Part shown: piece by piece, positions 29,727 through 38,372 of the stretch
Layout of the letters: each line of letters begins with the position of its first letter
How positions within the stretch are numbered: position 1 is the first letter of the stretch
Origin: Haloferula sp. BvORR071
GTDB lineage: Bacteria > Verrucomicrobiota > Verrucomicrobiia > Verrucomicrobiales > Akkermansiaceae
NCBI RefSeq assembly: GCF_000739615.1
Contig: NZ_BATP01000018.1
Coordinates: 1 to 41,515, forward strand
Direction: 5' to 3'
DNA: 41,515 bases
Made by a program: the position numbers and the translations under genes
Notes under the pieces: model-generated
What the model saw: the letters and a program-made list of their open reading frames with translations, nothing else
Databases searched by the model: none
Told to the model about the DNA's origin: nothing

Positions 29727-30185
29727 GTGAACCAATCGTGCATTTCCAGAGCCGCCGGACTTCTCGGCCTGCTCTTCGTCCTGCTTCTCGTGGGATGCGG
29801 AAGGAACGCGACGGAGTATGACCTCGATGAGAAGTCCTTCGACGCTGACTCGAGCAAATTGATCGAGGATGCCACTGGCTTCGATGTGCCCGCAGGAGCA
29901 AGGGGACTGCGCTTCCACTACGTCCCGCCGATCGATCCGATCTACTTCGCGAAGTATGAGATTCCCGCTGCCGATCAGAAAGCAGTGGAGGCGGAAATCG
30001 CGAAGCTGATGCCCGAGAAGGATTTTCCCGACGGCATGGCCAACAACCGCTGCACCTGGTGGCCGAAGAGCTTCGCTGGTGCGCTGATATCGAAGAAGTC
30101 GGGAAGCGATCGACACAACACGGAGGTCCACTTGATCCGGGAGGAAGGCCGACTGGTCCTGTATTTGAAGTATCGTGTGCTTTGA
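29727..30185 (+). CDS. Putative lipoprotein, hypothetical
   Basis: A 152-residue protein with lipoprotein signal (start GTG 29727; AGLLGLLFVLLLVGC gives the lipobox LVGC). The mature domain is beta-rich (GLRFHYVPPIDPIYFAKYEI, EVHLIREEGRLVLYLKYRV). No family recognised. A TTG start four codons upstream is possible. Confidence 0.65.
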   Translation: MNQSCISRAAGLLGLLFVLLLVGCGRNATEYDLDEKSFDADSSKLIEDATGFDVPAGARGLRFHYVPPIDPIYFAKYEIPAADQKAVEAEIAKLMPEKDFPDGMANNRCTWWPKSFAGALISKKSGSDRHNTEVHLIREEGRLVLYLKYRVL

Positions 30186-30229
30186 TCCTTGGCACTGGAG
30201 GATCTTCCCTATCGGTCGCCAAGCTCCCT

Positions 30230-30787
30230 ATGACAGTCGCCCTCTGTAACAAATGCCAGCGGATGATCTCCCTCTCGGTGATCCCCGGTGGCAATCCGGT
30301 CGCGCTCGCTGATCCCGACAAGTGGGCCTCCTCCCATGGATCCTGCCCGATCTGCGGCAGGCTCTATTGCCAGGATTGTCTCAACTCCGAGCCCTTGTGT
30401 CCGGACTGCCCGGGGCCACCCAAGCCACCCTCTTTGGAATCTATGGCCCGCCAGCTCTCGAACATGTTCCGGAAACGGGACCAGTACACCGATGGCGAAT
30501 TTCTCAACGAAGCTTGGTCGATGAGCTCCGGGGAAGCAAGCACCCCGGAACGAATCCGCTTGCTTCAGGAGGCCCTCGATTCCGCGGTGATGGCGTTTCT
30601 TCACGGAATAGCGGCTACCAAATATGCCTCCAGACTAGAAAAAGAGAAGTCACCGGAGTTCCAGGCTTGGATAAACGAACAAGAGCCGGAAGAGATCGAC
30701 GAAGATGCAGCCGCTTGGTTTGCCCAGTGGCCCTCTTGGGAGTTTATCGAATCGCTTGCTAACATAGGCGTAGAGGAGAGGCCATAA
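30230..30787 (+). CDS. Zinc-ribbon-like hypothetical protein
   Basis: A 185-residue acidic protein with six cysteines in CxxC pairs: C6/C9, C39/C42, C47/C50 plus C57/C60 (CNKC, CPICG, CQDC, CPDC), consistent with two or three zinc ribbons at the N-terminus. The rest is helical (ERIRLLQEALDSAVMAFLHG, AWFAQWPSWEFIESLANIG). No named family. The start is ATG 30230. It ends 19 bp before the next gene and is likely co-transcribed with it. Confidence 0.7.
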   Translation: MTVALCNKCQRMISLSVIPGGNPVALADPDKWASSHGSCPICGRLYCQDCLNSEPLCPDCPGPPKPPSLESMARQLSNMFRKRDQYTDGEFLNEAWSMSSGEASTPERIRLLQEALDSAVMAFLHGIAATKYASRLEKEKSPEFQAWINEQEPEEIDEDAAAWFAQWPSWEFIESLANIGVEERP

Positions 30788-30806
30788 GCGTGCGCAAGCC
30801 GAAGGG

Positions 30807-31406
30807 ATGTATCCATCGCACTACGAGGACTACAAGCGCGCGCTGGCCATGGGTGACCGGGCTGGCGCGGCTTCGCTTGTTGTGGCATTCATCGCCTCAT
30901 TCCGCTCGATGGAGGAAAAGGCGGAGTGGGCCCGCTGGTTCCTGGAAAACGAGAACAACGGGCATCGAATCCGGCACGAGCTTTATCGGGATCTCATCTT
31001 CCCGGTGCTGCTAGACGGATACACGAAGCGGGACCCATGGAGCATCAAATGGCTGGCCCGAACCGCGCAAAGCCTCTACCGCGACCGCTCGCTCCACGAG
31101 CAAAGCGGCTGGAAGACCGAGATGGGGCTACTGATGGAGTTGGTGGAACTCTGTCCGGACGACGGGGAGGCTCGAAGCAAACTATTGTCGGTGGTGCTCG
31201 ATTGGCTGAAATACAGTGGGCACGAGTGGCCAGCCGGACTTCTCTACGGCAGCAACGCAGCCACGCTCGAGGAATGCGTGGACATCGAGGCACAACTGGA
31301 GCTGGCCCGCCGCTTGGACGAAGGGCGCTCGAATGAAGAATTCTTGGAGGGCTTTGCGGTCAAACTCCGCGAGTATCAGGAACGGCTTCGCCGTCGGAGC
31401 AGCTGA
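30807..31406 (+). CDS. Hypothetical helical protein
   Basis: A 199-residue, almost entirely helical soluble protein: YPSHYEDYKRALAMGDRAGA, EEKAEWARWFLENENNGHRI, LARTAQSLYRDRSLHEQSGW, AQLELARRLDEGRSNEEFLE. The pattern suggests a TPR- or ARM-like fold without clear repeats. Function unknown. It forms a pair with the zinc-ribbon gene just upstream. Confidence 0.7.
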   Translation: MYPSHYEDYKRALAMGDRAGAASLVVAFIASFRSMEEKAEWARWFLENENNGHRIRHELYRDLIFPVLLDGYTKRDPWSIKWLARTAQSLYRDRSLHEQSGWKTEMGLLMELVELCPDDGEARSKLLSVVLDWLKYSGHEWPAGLLYGSNAATLEECVDIEAQLELARRLDEGRSNEEFLEGFAVKLREYQERLRRRSS

Positions 31407-31468
31407 ACAAGCCAGCGTGCTTGATTTGGCCACGCGGGTGCCAATGATCCCGGCGTTAGAGGACCGCC

Positions 31469-31972
31469 ATGAAAGCCCGCGTCATCATCCGTCCACCTAC
31501 TGCCTCCGACGAGGCAGCCTTCCTCGCCGCGGCCAAGGCCAGCCGTGGCCTGCACCGGCCGTGGATCTACGCTCCGGAGACGCCGGAGAAATTCCGCGGC
31601 TATTTGGAGAGGATGACGCCGCCGACCAACTATCCCTTCCTCGTCTGCCGCCGTGACACGGGTGACCTGGTGGGCGTCATCAATCTTGGCAACGTCGTCC
31701 GCAGTATGCTCCAAGGCTGCTACATCGGATACTACGCCTTCGCCGGCCACGAGCGACAGGGGTTGATGCGCGAGGGAATGCAGGCCGTGCTGAAGTATGC
31801 CTTCAAGACACTCAAGCTGCACCGCCTGGAAGCTAACATCCAACCGGGCAACAGCGCCTCGATCGCGCTGGTTTCGTCCTGCGGCTTCAAAAAGGAGGGC
31901 TTCTCCCCCAAGTATCTGAAAGTCGGCGGCCGCTGGCGAGATCATGAGCGCTGGGCGATCCTCGAACCCTGA
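31469..31972 (+). CDS. GNAT N-acetyltransferase, RimJ/RimL type
   Basis: A 167-residue acetyltransferase. It has IIRPPTASDEAAFLAAAKAS at the start, the acetyl-CoA loop GHERQGLMREGMQAVLKYAF (R/Q-x-x-G) and the C-terminal HRLEANIQPGNSASIALVSS, then CGFKKEGFSPKYLKVGGRWR: the L-x-R-x-E-A-x-x-x-x-x-N-x-x-S signature of the RimJ/RimL group that acetylates N-terminal amines of ribosomal proteins or small molecules. Stand-alone. Confidence 0.93.
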   Translation: MKARVIIRPPTASDEAAFLAAAKASRGLHRPWIYAPETPEKFRGYLERMTPPTNYPFLVCRRDTGDLVGVINLGNVVRSMLQGCYIGYYAFAGHERQGLMREGMQAVLKYAFKTLKLHRLEANIQPGNSASIALVSSCGFKKEGFSPKYLKVGGRWRDHERWAILEP

Positions 31973-32031
31973 CCAAGGGTGACGGGCGAGGTTGCAATCG
32001 CGCTGACATGATGATCTAACATGCTCGCACC

Positions 32032-32781
32032 ATGGGCCTCTTCGAAAAATTGTTCGGGAAGCGGGAGCTGCCACCGACTCAGCTAGTTGGCTGCTGCTTG
32101 GAAGAACTGGCCGCCGGGTTTCCCTTTCCTTTGACCGCCCATCATGGCGATACGGTTGAGGCGGAGATACTGGCAATGCGGAAGTCCCCGGCCCCTTCCC
32201 GGGGGCTTCCGGTCATCATCGGCGACTATGAGCATGCGATCCGCCACATCGATATGTTGGAAGAGCCTTACAGCATGGATGAGCAGCTGGCAGCGCTCAG
32301 CAAGCTCGATTTCCCGCGTTGGGTTGAAGAACAGAGGACCGAGCACGAGGATGAGGATCCATCCGAGCAGCTCAAGGTTTACCCGAAGGGCGTGACTCCT
32401 ATGACGGCGCTGAGCGTAGGCAGAGACTATCAGGGCAAGGCACGCCCGGAGGTCTTCATCGCCTACGTTCCCACCGATGATCCCACACTCATCCCGCTCC
32501 ACTTGCGTTTCGGCGATTGGAACGCTTGCCCCTCGCCTTTCATCCATGCCGCCGCCGCGCGTTCCTGGGCCCCACGCTTCGGCGCAAGGATCCTGACCAT
32601 GACCGGTGACGTGATCGAGTATGAGGTGAGCCGACCACCGCAATCCGAGGCCGAAGCGATGGAACTGGCCTGGCAGCAGTATCTGTATTGTCCGGACATC
32701 GTGGATCAAGGTGTGGGATCCGTAGCCACCTTGGCCAAGGCTCTGCAAACATCGAGCCGATGGTACTTTTGGTGGGACTGA
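32032..32781 (+). CDS. DUF4253 domain-containing protein
   Basis: A 249-residue protein. The C-terminal half (from about residue 145) carries DUF4253: LHLRFGDWNACPSPFIHAAA, RSWAPRFGARILTMTGDVIE, YEVSRPPQSEAEAMELAWQQ, YLYCPDIVDQGVGSVATLAK. The N-terminal part (KRELPPTQLVGCCLEELAAG) is less typical. The family is often linked to immunity-like genes but no function is settled. Stand-alone. Confidence 0.85.
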   Translation: MGLFEKLFGKRELPPTQLVGCCLEELAAGFPFPLTAHHGDTVEAEILAMRKSPAPSRGLPVIIGDYEHAIRHIDMLEEPYSMDEQLAALSKLDFPRWVEEQRTEHEDEDPSEQLKVYPKGVTPMTALSVGRDYQGKARPEVFIAYVPTDDPTLIPLHLRFGDWNACPSPFIHAAAARSWAPRFGARILTMTGDVIEYEVSRPPQSEAEAMELAWQQYLYCPDIVDQGVGSVATLAKALQTSSRWYFWWD

Positions 32782-32844
32782 CTCGAAAATCCTATCCCCG
32801 CGATCCGTTCCTGATAAACGCAGCGATTAACTCAGAAACTCCTC

Positions 32845-33873
32845 ATGGATCCCCAAAGCTCCGGCGAACTCCCCCCACCCCACGCTCAACTCATCCAGAT
32901 GGGCTCCGCCCATTGGATCTCCAAGATCGTCTATGCAGCTGCCAAGCTCGGCTTGGCCGATCACCTCGCCCCGGGACCGAAAAGCGCAGTCGAGTTAGCC
33001 GGCCCCACCGGCACCCATGCCCCTTCCCTCCACCGCTTGATGCGGACCCTGGCGAGCCTGGGCATCCTAACGCATCGCGAGGAGAATCGCTTCGCGCTGA
33101 CGCCCCTGGGTGAAGCTTTGAAAACCGGAGCACCAGGCGCGGCGCGCGCAACCCTGCTGACCTTCGGAGGCCCCACCTTCGTGGCCGGATTCGAGAATAT
33201 CATGCACTCCCTCGAAACCGGTGGCACTGGCTTCGAGAAGGCCATGGGCATGCCAGCCTTCGAATACCTTTCGCAACATCCCGAAGAAGCATCGCTCTTC
33301 AGCGAGACCATGGTCGGCTTCCACGGTGCGGAACCTGCGGCGGTGGCTGCAGCTTACGACTTCTCCGGCTTCGGCACCATCGTGGATGTCGGTGGTGCCA
33401 CCGGCAACCTGCTGGCTGCGGCCCTAAACTCCGCGCCCCATGCCCGCGGCATCCTCTTCGACATGCCGCACGTGGTGAAGGAAGCGCCGCCCCTGCTGAA
33501 GGACCGCGGGATCGGGGATCGCGTGACAATCGAAGGAGGCAGCTTCTTCGAATCCGTGCCCACGGGTGGCGATGCCTACATGCTCTCCCACGTCATCCAC
33601 GACTGGAGCGAGGAACAGTGCCTCACGATCCTGGGCAACTGCCGCAAGGTCATGAAGCCGGATGGCAAGCTACTGCTGATCGAGATGGTGCTTCCCTCCG
33701 ATGACAGCCCGCACCCCGGCAAGATCCTCGACATCGTGATGTTGGTGCTGCCCGGCGGCCAGGAACGGACTGCGGAGGAATACGCCGCCCTGCTCGCCAA
33801 GGCCGGCTTCCGCCTCAACCGCGTGGTGCCCACTGCCTCCGCAGTCAGCGTGGTGGAAGCGGTCCCTGTGTAA
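32845..33873 (+). CDS. SAM-dependent O-methyltransferase (acetylserotonin/hydroxyneurosporene type)
   Basis: A 342-residue enzyme of the dimeric class-I small-molecule O-methyltransferase group. The N-terminal winged-helix dimerisation domain (HLAPGPKSAVELAGPTGTHA, PSLHRLMRTLASLGILTHRE) is followed by the Rossmann SAM site (FGTIVDVGGATGNLLAAALN), acidic-loop PHARGILFDMPHVVKEAPPL and the active-site segment MLSHVIHDWSEEQCLTILGN (His as catalytic base). Homologues methylate phenolic hydroxyls in pigments or secondary metabolites. No biosynthetic cluster is around it. Confidence 0.92.
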   Translation: MDPQSSGELPPPHAQLIQMGSAHWISKIVYAAAKLGLADHLAPGPKSAVELAGPTGTHAPSLHRLMRTLASLGILTHREENRFALTPLGEALKTGAPGAARATLLTFGGPTFVAGFENIMHSLETGGTGFEKAMGMPAFEYLSQHPEEASLFSETMVGFHGAEPAAVAAAYDFSGFGTIVDVGGATGNLLAAALNSAPHARGILFDMPHVVKEAPPLLKDRGIGDRVTIEGGSFFESVPTGGDAYMLSHVIHDWSEEQCLTILGNCRKVMKPDGKLLLIEMVLPSDDSPHPGKILDIVMLVLPGGQERTAEEYAALLAKAGFRLNRVVPTASAVSVVEAVPV

Positions 33874-33900
33874 GCGGCAATCTAACAGCATTCATCTCCC

Positions 33901-34236
33901 ATGAAAATCACTCCCCTCCGCAAGCACGCCTTGTCTCTCCCGGAGGCGAGTGAGGACCCGCACTTCGACTACAGCTCCTTCCGCGTGCGGGGAAAGATCT
34001 TCGCCACCCTGCCGCCGGATGAAGAGCACCTCCACATCTTCGTCGCGGAGCAGCACCGTGCCGCAGCCTTGGACGCCCATCCGGAATTCATCGAGGAATT
34101 GCACTGGGGCAAGAAAGTCGTGGGCCTGCGCATCATCCTGTGTAACGCCAAGCCGGAAATCGTGAAGGGACTTTTGAGCCAAGCTTGGCGGGACAAGGCA
34201 CCCAAGTCCCTCCAAGCCCAAAGCAAACCCAAATGA
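33901..34236 (+). CDS. MmcQ/YjbR family protein
   Basis: A 111-residue DNA-binding-like fold protein: LRKHALSLPEASEDPHFDYS, SFRVRGKIFATLPPDEEHLH, GKKVVGLRIILCNAKPEIVK. It matches the MmcQ/YjbR group (cyclo-like double wing). No defined function. It overlaps the next gene by ATGA (34233-34236), so the two are co-translated. Confidence 0.9.
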   Translation: MKITPLRKHALSLPEASEDPHFDYSSFRVRGKIFATLPPDEEHLHIFVAEQHRAAALDAHPEFIEELHWGKKVVGLRIILCNAKPEIVKGLLSQAWRDKAPKSLQAQSKPK

Positions 34237-34694
34237 GCTACACCATTCAATTGCTCGAAGCTGATGCAATCCCCACCGCCGTGATCCGCGAGCGCGTGCC
34301 TGCCAGCGAACTGGCACGCTTCGTCCCCGCCGCTTGCGGGGAAGTCTGGACCTTCATCAAAGCCGCCGGTCTGCCCAAACCCGGAAGGCACATGGCCCTG
34401 TATCTCGATCCACAAGGATGGGTTGAAGTCGGGGCTGAAGTCGGCGAGCCCTTCACGGGCAATGGCCGCGTGCATTCCTCGCAACTGCCCGCAGGCCGGA
34501 TCGCAACCACGACTCACTTCGGCCCCTACGGCGGACTCGGCAAGGCACACGCCGCCATCCGCGAGTGGTGCGCGCAGAATGACCGCCCTCACGCTGGCGT
34601 TTGCTGGGAGATCTACGATCACTGGGACGCAAGCTGGAACACGGACTCCTCCAGGATCCGCACCGACGTGTTCTACCTGCTAGAGGACCGGTAG
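34233..34694 (+). CDS. GyrI-like small-molecule-binding domain protein
   Basis: A 153-residue protein of the GyrI/AraC-effector fold: YTIQLLEADAIPTAVIRERV, ACGEVWTFIKAAGLPKPGRH, MALYLDPQGWVEVGAEVGEP, IATTTHFGPYGGLGKAHAAI, and the closing CWEIYDHWDASWNTDSSRIR, then TDVFYLLEDR. Members bind drugs or macrocycles; stand-alone forms may be sensors or sequestering proteins. It overlaps yjbR by 4 bases. Confidence 0.9.
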   Translation: MSYTIQLLEADAIPTAVIRERVPASELARFVPAACGEVWTFIKAAGLPKPGRHMALYLDPQGWVEVGAEVGEPFTGNGRVHSSQLPAGRIATTTHFGPYGGLGKAHAAIREWCAQNDRPHAGVCWEIYDHWDASWNTDSSRIRTDVFYLLEDR

Positions 34695-34706
34695 TGCGCC
34701 GCTTGA

Positions 34707-35462
34707 ATGATGCTTGAGCTCCTCAAATCCGCCTCACTGCTTGAGGCATCCATCTTCTTCCTCCTGGCGAATCTCGGAATCTTCGCCGCCTCGGTAGCCT
34801 TTTGCTGGTTTCTCGGGATCGCATTCCGGCACCGGCGGATCTTTGATCGTTGGGAACCTCTGCGCGGGATTGAGCTCGCCGCCGCCTTCTCTGCGATCGT
34901 GCTGAACGCGGCAGTATCCGTCGCAGGCTGGAAGCTATGGACCATGGGCCACATCACTCTCCACGCGAGTGGCATCGGGCGCGCGATCCTCGATTGCGGG
35001 GTGATGACCCTCTTCATGGACCTCGGCATGTATTTCTTCCACCGCGTGGTGCATCACCCGCGGCTCTACCGCCTTTTCCATCGCTTCCACCATCGCCACG
35101 AATCGACCAACCCGATCAGCCTTTTCGTGCTCCATCCGCTCGAGGTCATCGGCTTCGGCTCGCTGATGATCGTCTTCCTCGCCGCCTATCCCATGTCGGT
35201 GCCCGGGCTCATGGCCTACCTCGCGCTGAATGTGCTTTTCGGTACACTCGGACACTCCGGCGTCGAGCCCTTCCCGGAGCGCCTGCGCTCAATCCCCGTG
35301 CTGGGGCTCATCGGCACTTCGACTTTCCACGCGGAGCATCATGAGCACCCGCGCTACAACTTCGGCTTCTACACTCTGGTCTGGGACAAGCTCTTCGGCA
35401 CCCTGGATCCGGAATACGAGGCACGCTTCTCGGGCGCGGCAAGGGGCGCGCAAGATCGCTGA
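34707..35462 (+). CDS. Sterol desaturase/fatty acid hydroxylase family protein
   Basis: A 251-residue integral membrane di-iron protein. The three histidine clusters are present: FFHRVVHH (around residue 110), HRFHHRHE (around 126), and HAEHHEHPRYNFG (around 208), together with four hydrophobic segments. This is the standard ERG3/C5-desaturase-like arrangement. It probably hydroxylates a lipid head or acyl chain. The gap after the GyrI-like gene is 12 bp, so it may end that transcript. The start could be one codon later (a second Met follows the first). Confidence 0.93.
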   Translation: MMLELLKSASLLEASIFFLLANLGIFAASVAFCWFLGIAFRHRRIFDRWEPLRGIELAAAFSAIVLNAAVSVAGWKLWTMGHITLHASGIGRAILDCGVMTLFMDLGMYFFHRVVHHPRLYRLFHRFHHRHESTNPISLFVLHPLEVIGFGSLMIVFLAAYPMSVPGLMAYLALNVLFGTLGHSGVEPFPERLRSIPVLGLIGTSTFHAEHHEHPRYNFGFYTLVWDKLFGTLDPEYEARFSGAARGAQDR

Positions 35463-35495
35463 GGAGAGAGCGATCCTGCCCGCCCATTTCCCGTC

Positions 35496-36134
35496 TTAGA
35501 GCCCGCGGCTGATCGAGGAGATTGCCCCCTCACCGTTCGCGGAGCCTTGAGGTGTCACCGCAGGGGCTTGGCTCGGAGCGATCGCCGGCGGAGCCTTCGC
35601 CTCCGGCACGCTGTTGTGCACCGGCTTCAGCGAGGCCAAGTAGGCATAAATCGCCTTCAGATCCTCTTCCGAGGCATCGGACAATGGCTGCCACGGCATC
35701 GGCGGCAGGATGTCCCGGCCGATCCCGAGCTTCTTGCCGCTGCGCATCGCGGAAATGAAAACATCCTCGGAGAAGAGTCCCGTGGAAACATCCGGCGTCA
35801 GGTTCGCCGCATAGCTCACGCCCCATGGTCCGGCCCAAGCTGTCATCCCGGCAGTGGCAGCCCCCCAAGGGCCCTTGCCCAGGTTGGCAGCCGGCAATTC
35901 GAGATCGGCCGGGTGCCCGGAGAAGGCGCGGCTTTCATCGTCCACCGGCCCCCGGTCGGTCATGATCTTCGGGGTATGGCAGTCGGCACAACCACCGAGG
36001 CGCACGAGGTAGGCGCCGCGGGCGATCTTCTCGTCCCGGCTTGCCTCATGCGGCGCGGGAGAGATCTTCATCCAGACGAATGCCGCCGCTCCGGCGAACA
36101 AAGTGCTGGCGATGATGGAGAATGCAAACTTCAT
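35496..36134 (-). CDS. Diheme-/mono-heme c-type cytochrome
   Basis: A 212-residue periplasmic cytochrome c. Signal-anchor MKFAFSIIASTLFAGAAAFV; haem site CADCH (49-53) within GAYLVRLGGCADCHTPKIMT; probable sixth ligand Met in ILPPMPWQPLSDASEEDLKA, a cytochrome c family closing motif with a long helix EEDLKAIYAYLASLKPV. The tail is Pro/Ala-rich and disordered. Only one CxxCH is present. The start is ATG 36134; 48 extra upstream residues would be non-coding. No oxidase partner in the window. Confidence 0.9.
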   Translation of the reverse strand: MKFAFSIIASTLFAGAAAFVWMKISPAPHEASRDEKIARGAYLVRLGGCADCHTPKIMTDRGPVDDESRAFSGHPADLELPAANLGKGPWGAATAGMTAWAGPWGVSYAANLTPDVSTGLFSEDVFISAMRSGKKLGIGRDILPPMPWQPLSDASEEDLKAIYAYLASLKPVHNSVPEAKAPPAIAPSQAPAVTPQGSANGEGAISSISRGL

Positions 36135-36349
36135 GGCGATCCGTGGAAAAGTTCGTTGCCGCCGGGGAGTGCCGAACGACGGGGGTATCAAGCCACGACC
36201 CTGCCGATTCGTATATGGTCCCAATGGTGTAGGCCTTTTTGCCAAGATTCCGGTCGCTCGTTCGATATAGACGGGCAACGGCTCTGCTTATTCACATTGT
36301 CGCAGGCTCGCTTGCGTTTCCGGGAGCCATGCGCGAATCAATCCGCAAT

Positions 36350-36811
36350 ATGGCTACCATCTACCACCAGGTCTGGATCGAAGCAAGCGCGCAAAAGGTG
36401 TATGAAACGCTCGCAAGCGCGGAGGCGATCGGCCGGTGGTGGGCACTACACACTTCTACGATCACCGGGGACGGAGTGGAGATCCTCGCCCACGATCCGG
36501 GCGAACGTCACGACGAGGTCCGCATGAAAGTGGTCGCGAAAGTTCCGGGCGAACGCGTCGAATGGGAGGTCATCAGCCATCATCCCGAGCAGAGCCCGGC
36601 CTCGGCATGGACCGGCACGCGGATTCTCTTCGAACTCAGCGACCATCCGAACCCCGGCGGCTGGCGCGGGATTCCTGAAGGCGACCGCAAGCTCGCCGTG
36701 CTGGAATTCCGCCACTCCGGCTGGGCTGAGAACAGCCCTTTCCTCGGCTTCTGCAACTTTGCCTGGGGCGCGGTGCTGACGATGCTGAAGGAAGCATGCG
36801 AAGCGTCTTGA
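36350..36811 (+). CDS. SRPBCC domain protein
   Basis: A 153-residue START-like protein: MATIYHQVWIEASAQKVYET, LASAEAIGRWWALHTSTITG, VPGERVEWEVISHHPEQSPA, LEFRHSGWAENSPFLGFCNF, AWGAVLTMLKEACE. The W-W near residue 30 and the F-x-H-x-G/W-x-E patterns are typical for the AHSA1 group. The start is ATG 36350; ATG 36329 (GGGAG just before it, spacing only 2 bp) is the alternative. Divergent from the cytochrome c gene by 215 bp. Confidence 0.88.
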   Translation: MATIYHQVWIEASAQKVYETLASAEAIGRWWALHTSTITGDGVEILAHDPGERHDEVRMKVVAKVPGERVEWEVISHHPEQSPASAWTGTRILFELSDHPNPGGWRGIPEGDRKLAVLEFRHSGWAENSPFLGFCNFAWGAVLTMLKEACEAS

Positions 36812-36817
36812 GGAGTT

Positions 36818-37777
36818 TCAATCCCCTCCCCCACCGCAGCCGCCGCAGCCACCACCACCGCAGCCCGAGGAGCAACCTGAAGAACATCCGGACGAGCACC
36901 CCGAGCCACCACCACCATCTCCGCCGCCGCTCCCACCTTGCGGACCCAGTTGCTTCGGCAGCTCGGCAGCCAAGTGCTCCAAGCCTGCCGCCCCGGCCAG
37001 GGCGGCAGGACCGAAAAGCGCGAGACCGAGCGCTACGCCTGTTAGATCGGCCGAGGGGTTGTCAATCCGCATTCGCTGCCGGTCGCGGTGCCGCTCGCGC
37101 AAGACCGCCAGCAGATGAGTGCCAGCCTCAGTGAGATGACCCGTGGTCTTGAGGAAGGAGAAGAAGCAAATCAGCGTGATGACGCTCAAGCCCACGAGAA
37201 AGAGCACGGGTCGCTCCCTCCCGAGTCCGACGGCGATCTTGATGCCACCGATGATCAGGAGCAGCAGAAAAGGCCACGCAATCGAGAAGCCAGCTCCGCC
37301 TTTCTCCGCTGCTGTGGGCCGCAAGCCCAAGGATGCCAGCTTGGCCTCGACGTGGCGCAGCTCAGTTCCAACCAGGCTGATGATCTCAGCCGCAGGATAG
37401 CCACTCTTGCCGCGCTGTTGGGCGGCACGCAGCAGCGATATTTCCACGGGGCCCAGCCCACTGCCACTTGCACCGTCCTTCGCCAGCAGAATCCGGCCGC
37501 TGATCTTGCGCACCCATTCCGCCTTGCCGGTAGCTACCAGCTTCGCAACCGCCATCTGCGCCACGCGCGCCGGCCCGCCCGCAAGATAGGCAATCTCGGT
37601 CGGATCGCTCAGGTCGGCATTGTTGTTAGGAATCTCAAATCGGGCCATGACCTTGCGCTTGCGCTGCGAGCACCAGAGGAAGGCTCCGATCATCAAGACC
37701 ACATAGAGGCCCAGGAACGGCGGCCCGGGCCAATCGAAGATATTCAGGGAAAAAGCAATCATGCAGGAGGAGGACAT
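36818..37777 (-). CDS. TIGR04222-type membrane protein with Cys/Gly repeat tail
   Basis: A 319-residue membrane protein. A first membrane segment (PPFLGLYVVLMIGAFLWC) is followed by a cytoplasmic domain (PTEIAYLAGGPARVAQMAVA, LVATGKAEWVRKISGRILLA, GPVEISLLRAAQQRGKSGYP) matching the TIGR04222 region; then two segments (FSIAWPFLLLLIIGGIKIAV; VLFLVGLSVITLICFFSFLK), a conserved helix TEAGTHLLAVLRERHRDRQR, and a C-terminal tail of about 30 residues: GCSSGCSSGCSSGCGGGGCG then GCGGGGD. This tail has six Cys in a near-regular SSGC spacing and is the most remarkable part. It lies 15 bp downstream of the GRDP-like gene in one operon. Possibly metal-binding or a maturation substrate. Confidence 0.82.
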   Translation of the reverse strand: MSSSCMIAFSLNIFDWPGPPFLGLYVVLMIGAFLWCSQRKRKVMARFEIPNNNADLSDPTEIAYLAGGPARVAQMAVAKLVATGKAEWVRKISGRILLAKDGASGSGLGPVEISLLRAAQQRGKSGYPAAEIISLVGTELRHVEAKLASLGLRPTAAEKGGAGFSIAWPFLLLLIIGGIKIAVGLGRERPVLFLVGLSVITLICFFSFLKTTGHLTEAGTHLLAVLRERHRDRQRMRIDNPSADLTGVALGLALFGPAALAGAAGLEHLAAELPKQLGPQGGSGGGDGGGGSGCSSGCSSGCSSGCGGGGCGGCGGGGD

Positions 37778-37792
37778 GGGATGAATGACGGT

Positions 37793-38308
37793 TCAGGTTT
37801 CACGCTTGGGACGGCGCAACCATCCAGGCCGGGGAATCAGCCAGTAGCGCGCGGCATCAATCCAGCGCGCATGGGAGACATCGTGCGAACGATCCGCGGC
37901 GGCAGGCCATATCTCCACCGGCGGCTCCTCGCCGAAGATCCGCCGATAGCTGTCCAAGGTGCGCGCATACCAATCGTCGAACTTTGCGCTCTCCGTGCTG
38001 CCGCCGGTGGTCGGCTCATGGTGGAGATCCTGGCCCAAGACCTCGCGGCACAAGCGCTGCCAGTAGCTGCGCGTGTAAACGAGGTGCAAGTGCCAGGCCT
38101 GGTCCACATCCTCGGAAGGACTCACCGGATGTCCGGCTTCCATCGCAAGGACCAGGAAGCGCTTGTATTCGCGGATCACCCGCGCTGCATAGGCATGGGT
38201 CCATGCTTGTTCCCGCGCGAGACGACTCGTGAAGGGCAGCTTCGTTGCCGGTTCATCCAGTTCGAAGGCTTCAATGCGTTCCCGCAGCGTGGCGGTGGGC
38301 GGTTCCAT
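37793..38308 (-). CDS. Glycine-rich domain-containing (GRDP-like) protein
   Basis: A 171-residue protein with the GRDP/PF07173-like core: REQAWTHAYAARVIREYKRF then HPVSPSEDVDQAWHLHLVYT, RSYWQRLCREVLGQDLHHEP (D-x-x-W-H-x-H-h, Y-x-x-x-C). The W-H-x-H and H-H residues look like a metal or ligand site. The start is ATG 38308 (a TTG one codon upstream is possible). It precedes the Cys-tail membrane protein by 15 bp on the same strand. This pairing recurs in other genomes as far as I recall, which suggests a joint function. Confidence 0.8.
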   Translation of the reverse strand: MEPPTATLRERIEAFELDEPATKLPFTSRLAREQAWTHAYAARVIREYKRFLVLAMEAGHPVSPSEDVDQAWHLHLVYTRSYWQRLCREVLGQDLHHEPTTGGSTESAKFDDWYARTLDSYRRIFGEEPPVEIWPAAADRSHDVSHARWIDAARYWLIPRPGWLRRPKRET

Positions 38309-38372
38309 CAAGTCGCAGCTCTTCTAGCGGAGACCGCGGGTGGAAAACAAGGGCCGCGATTCCATGCAGGCC

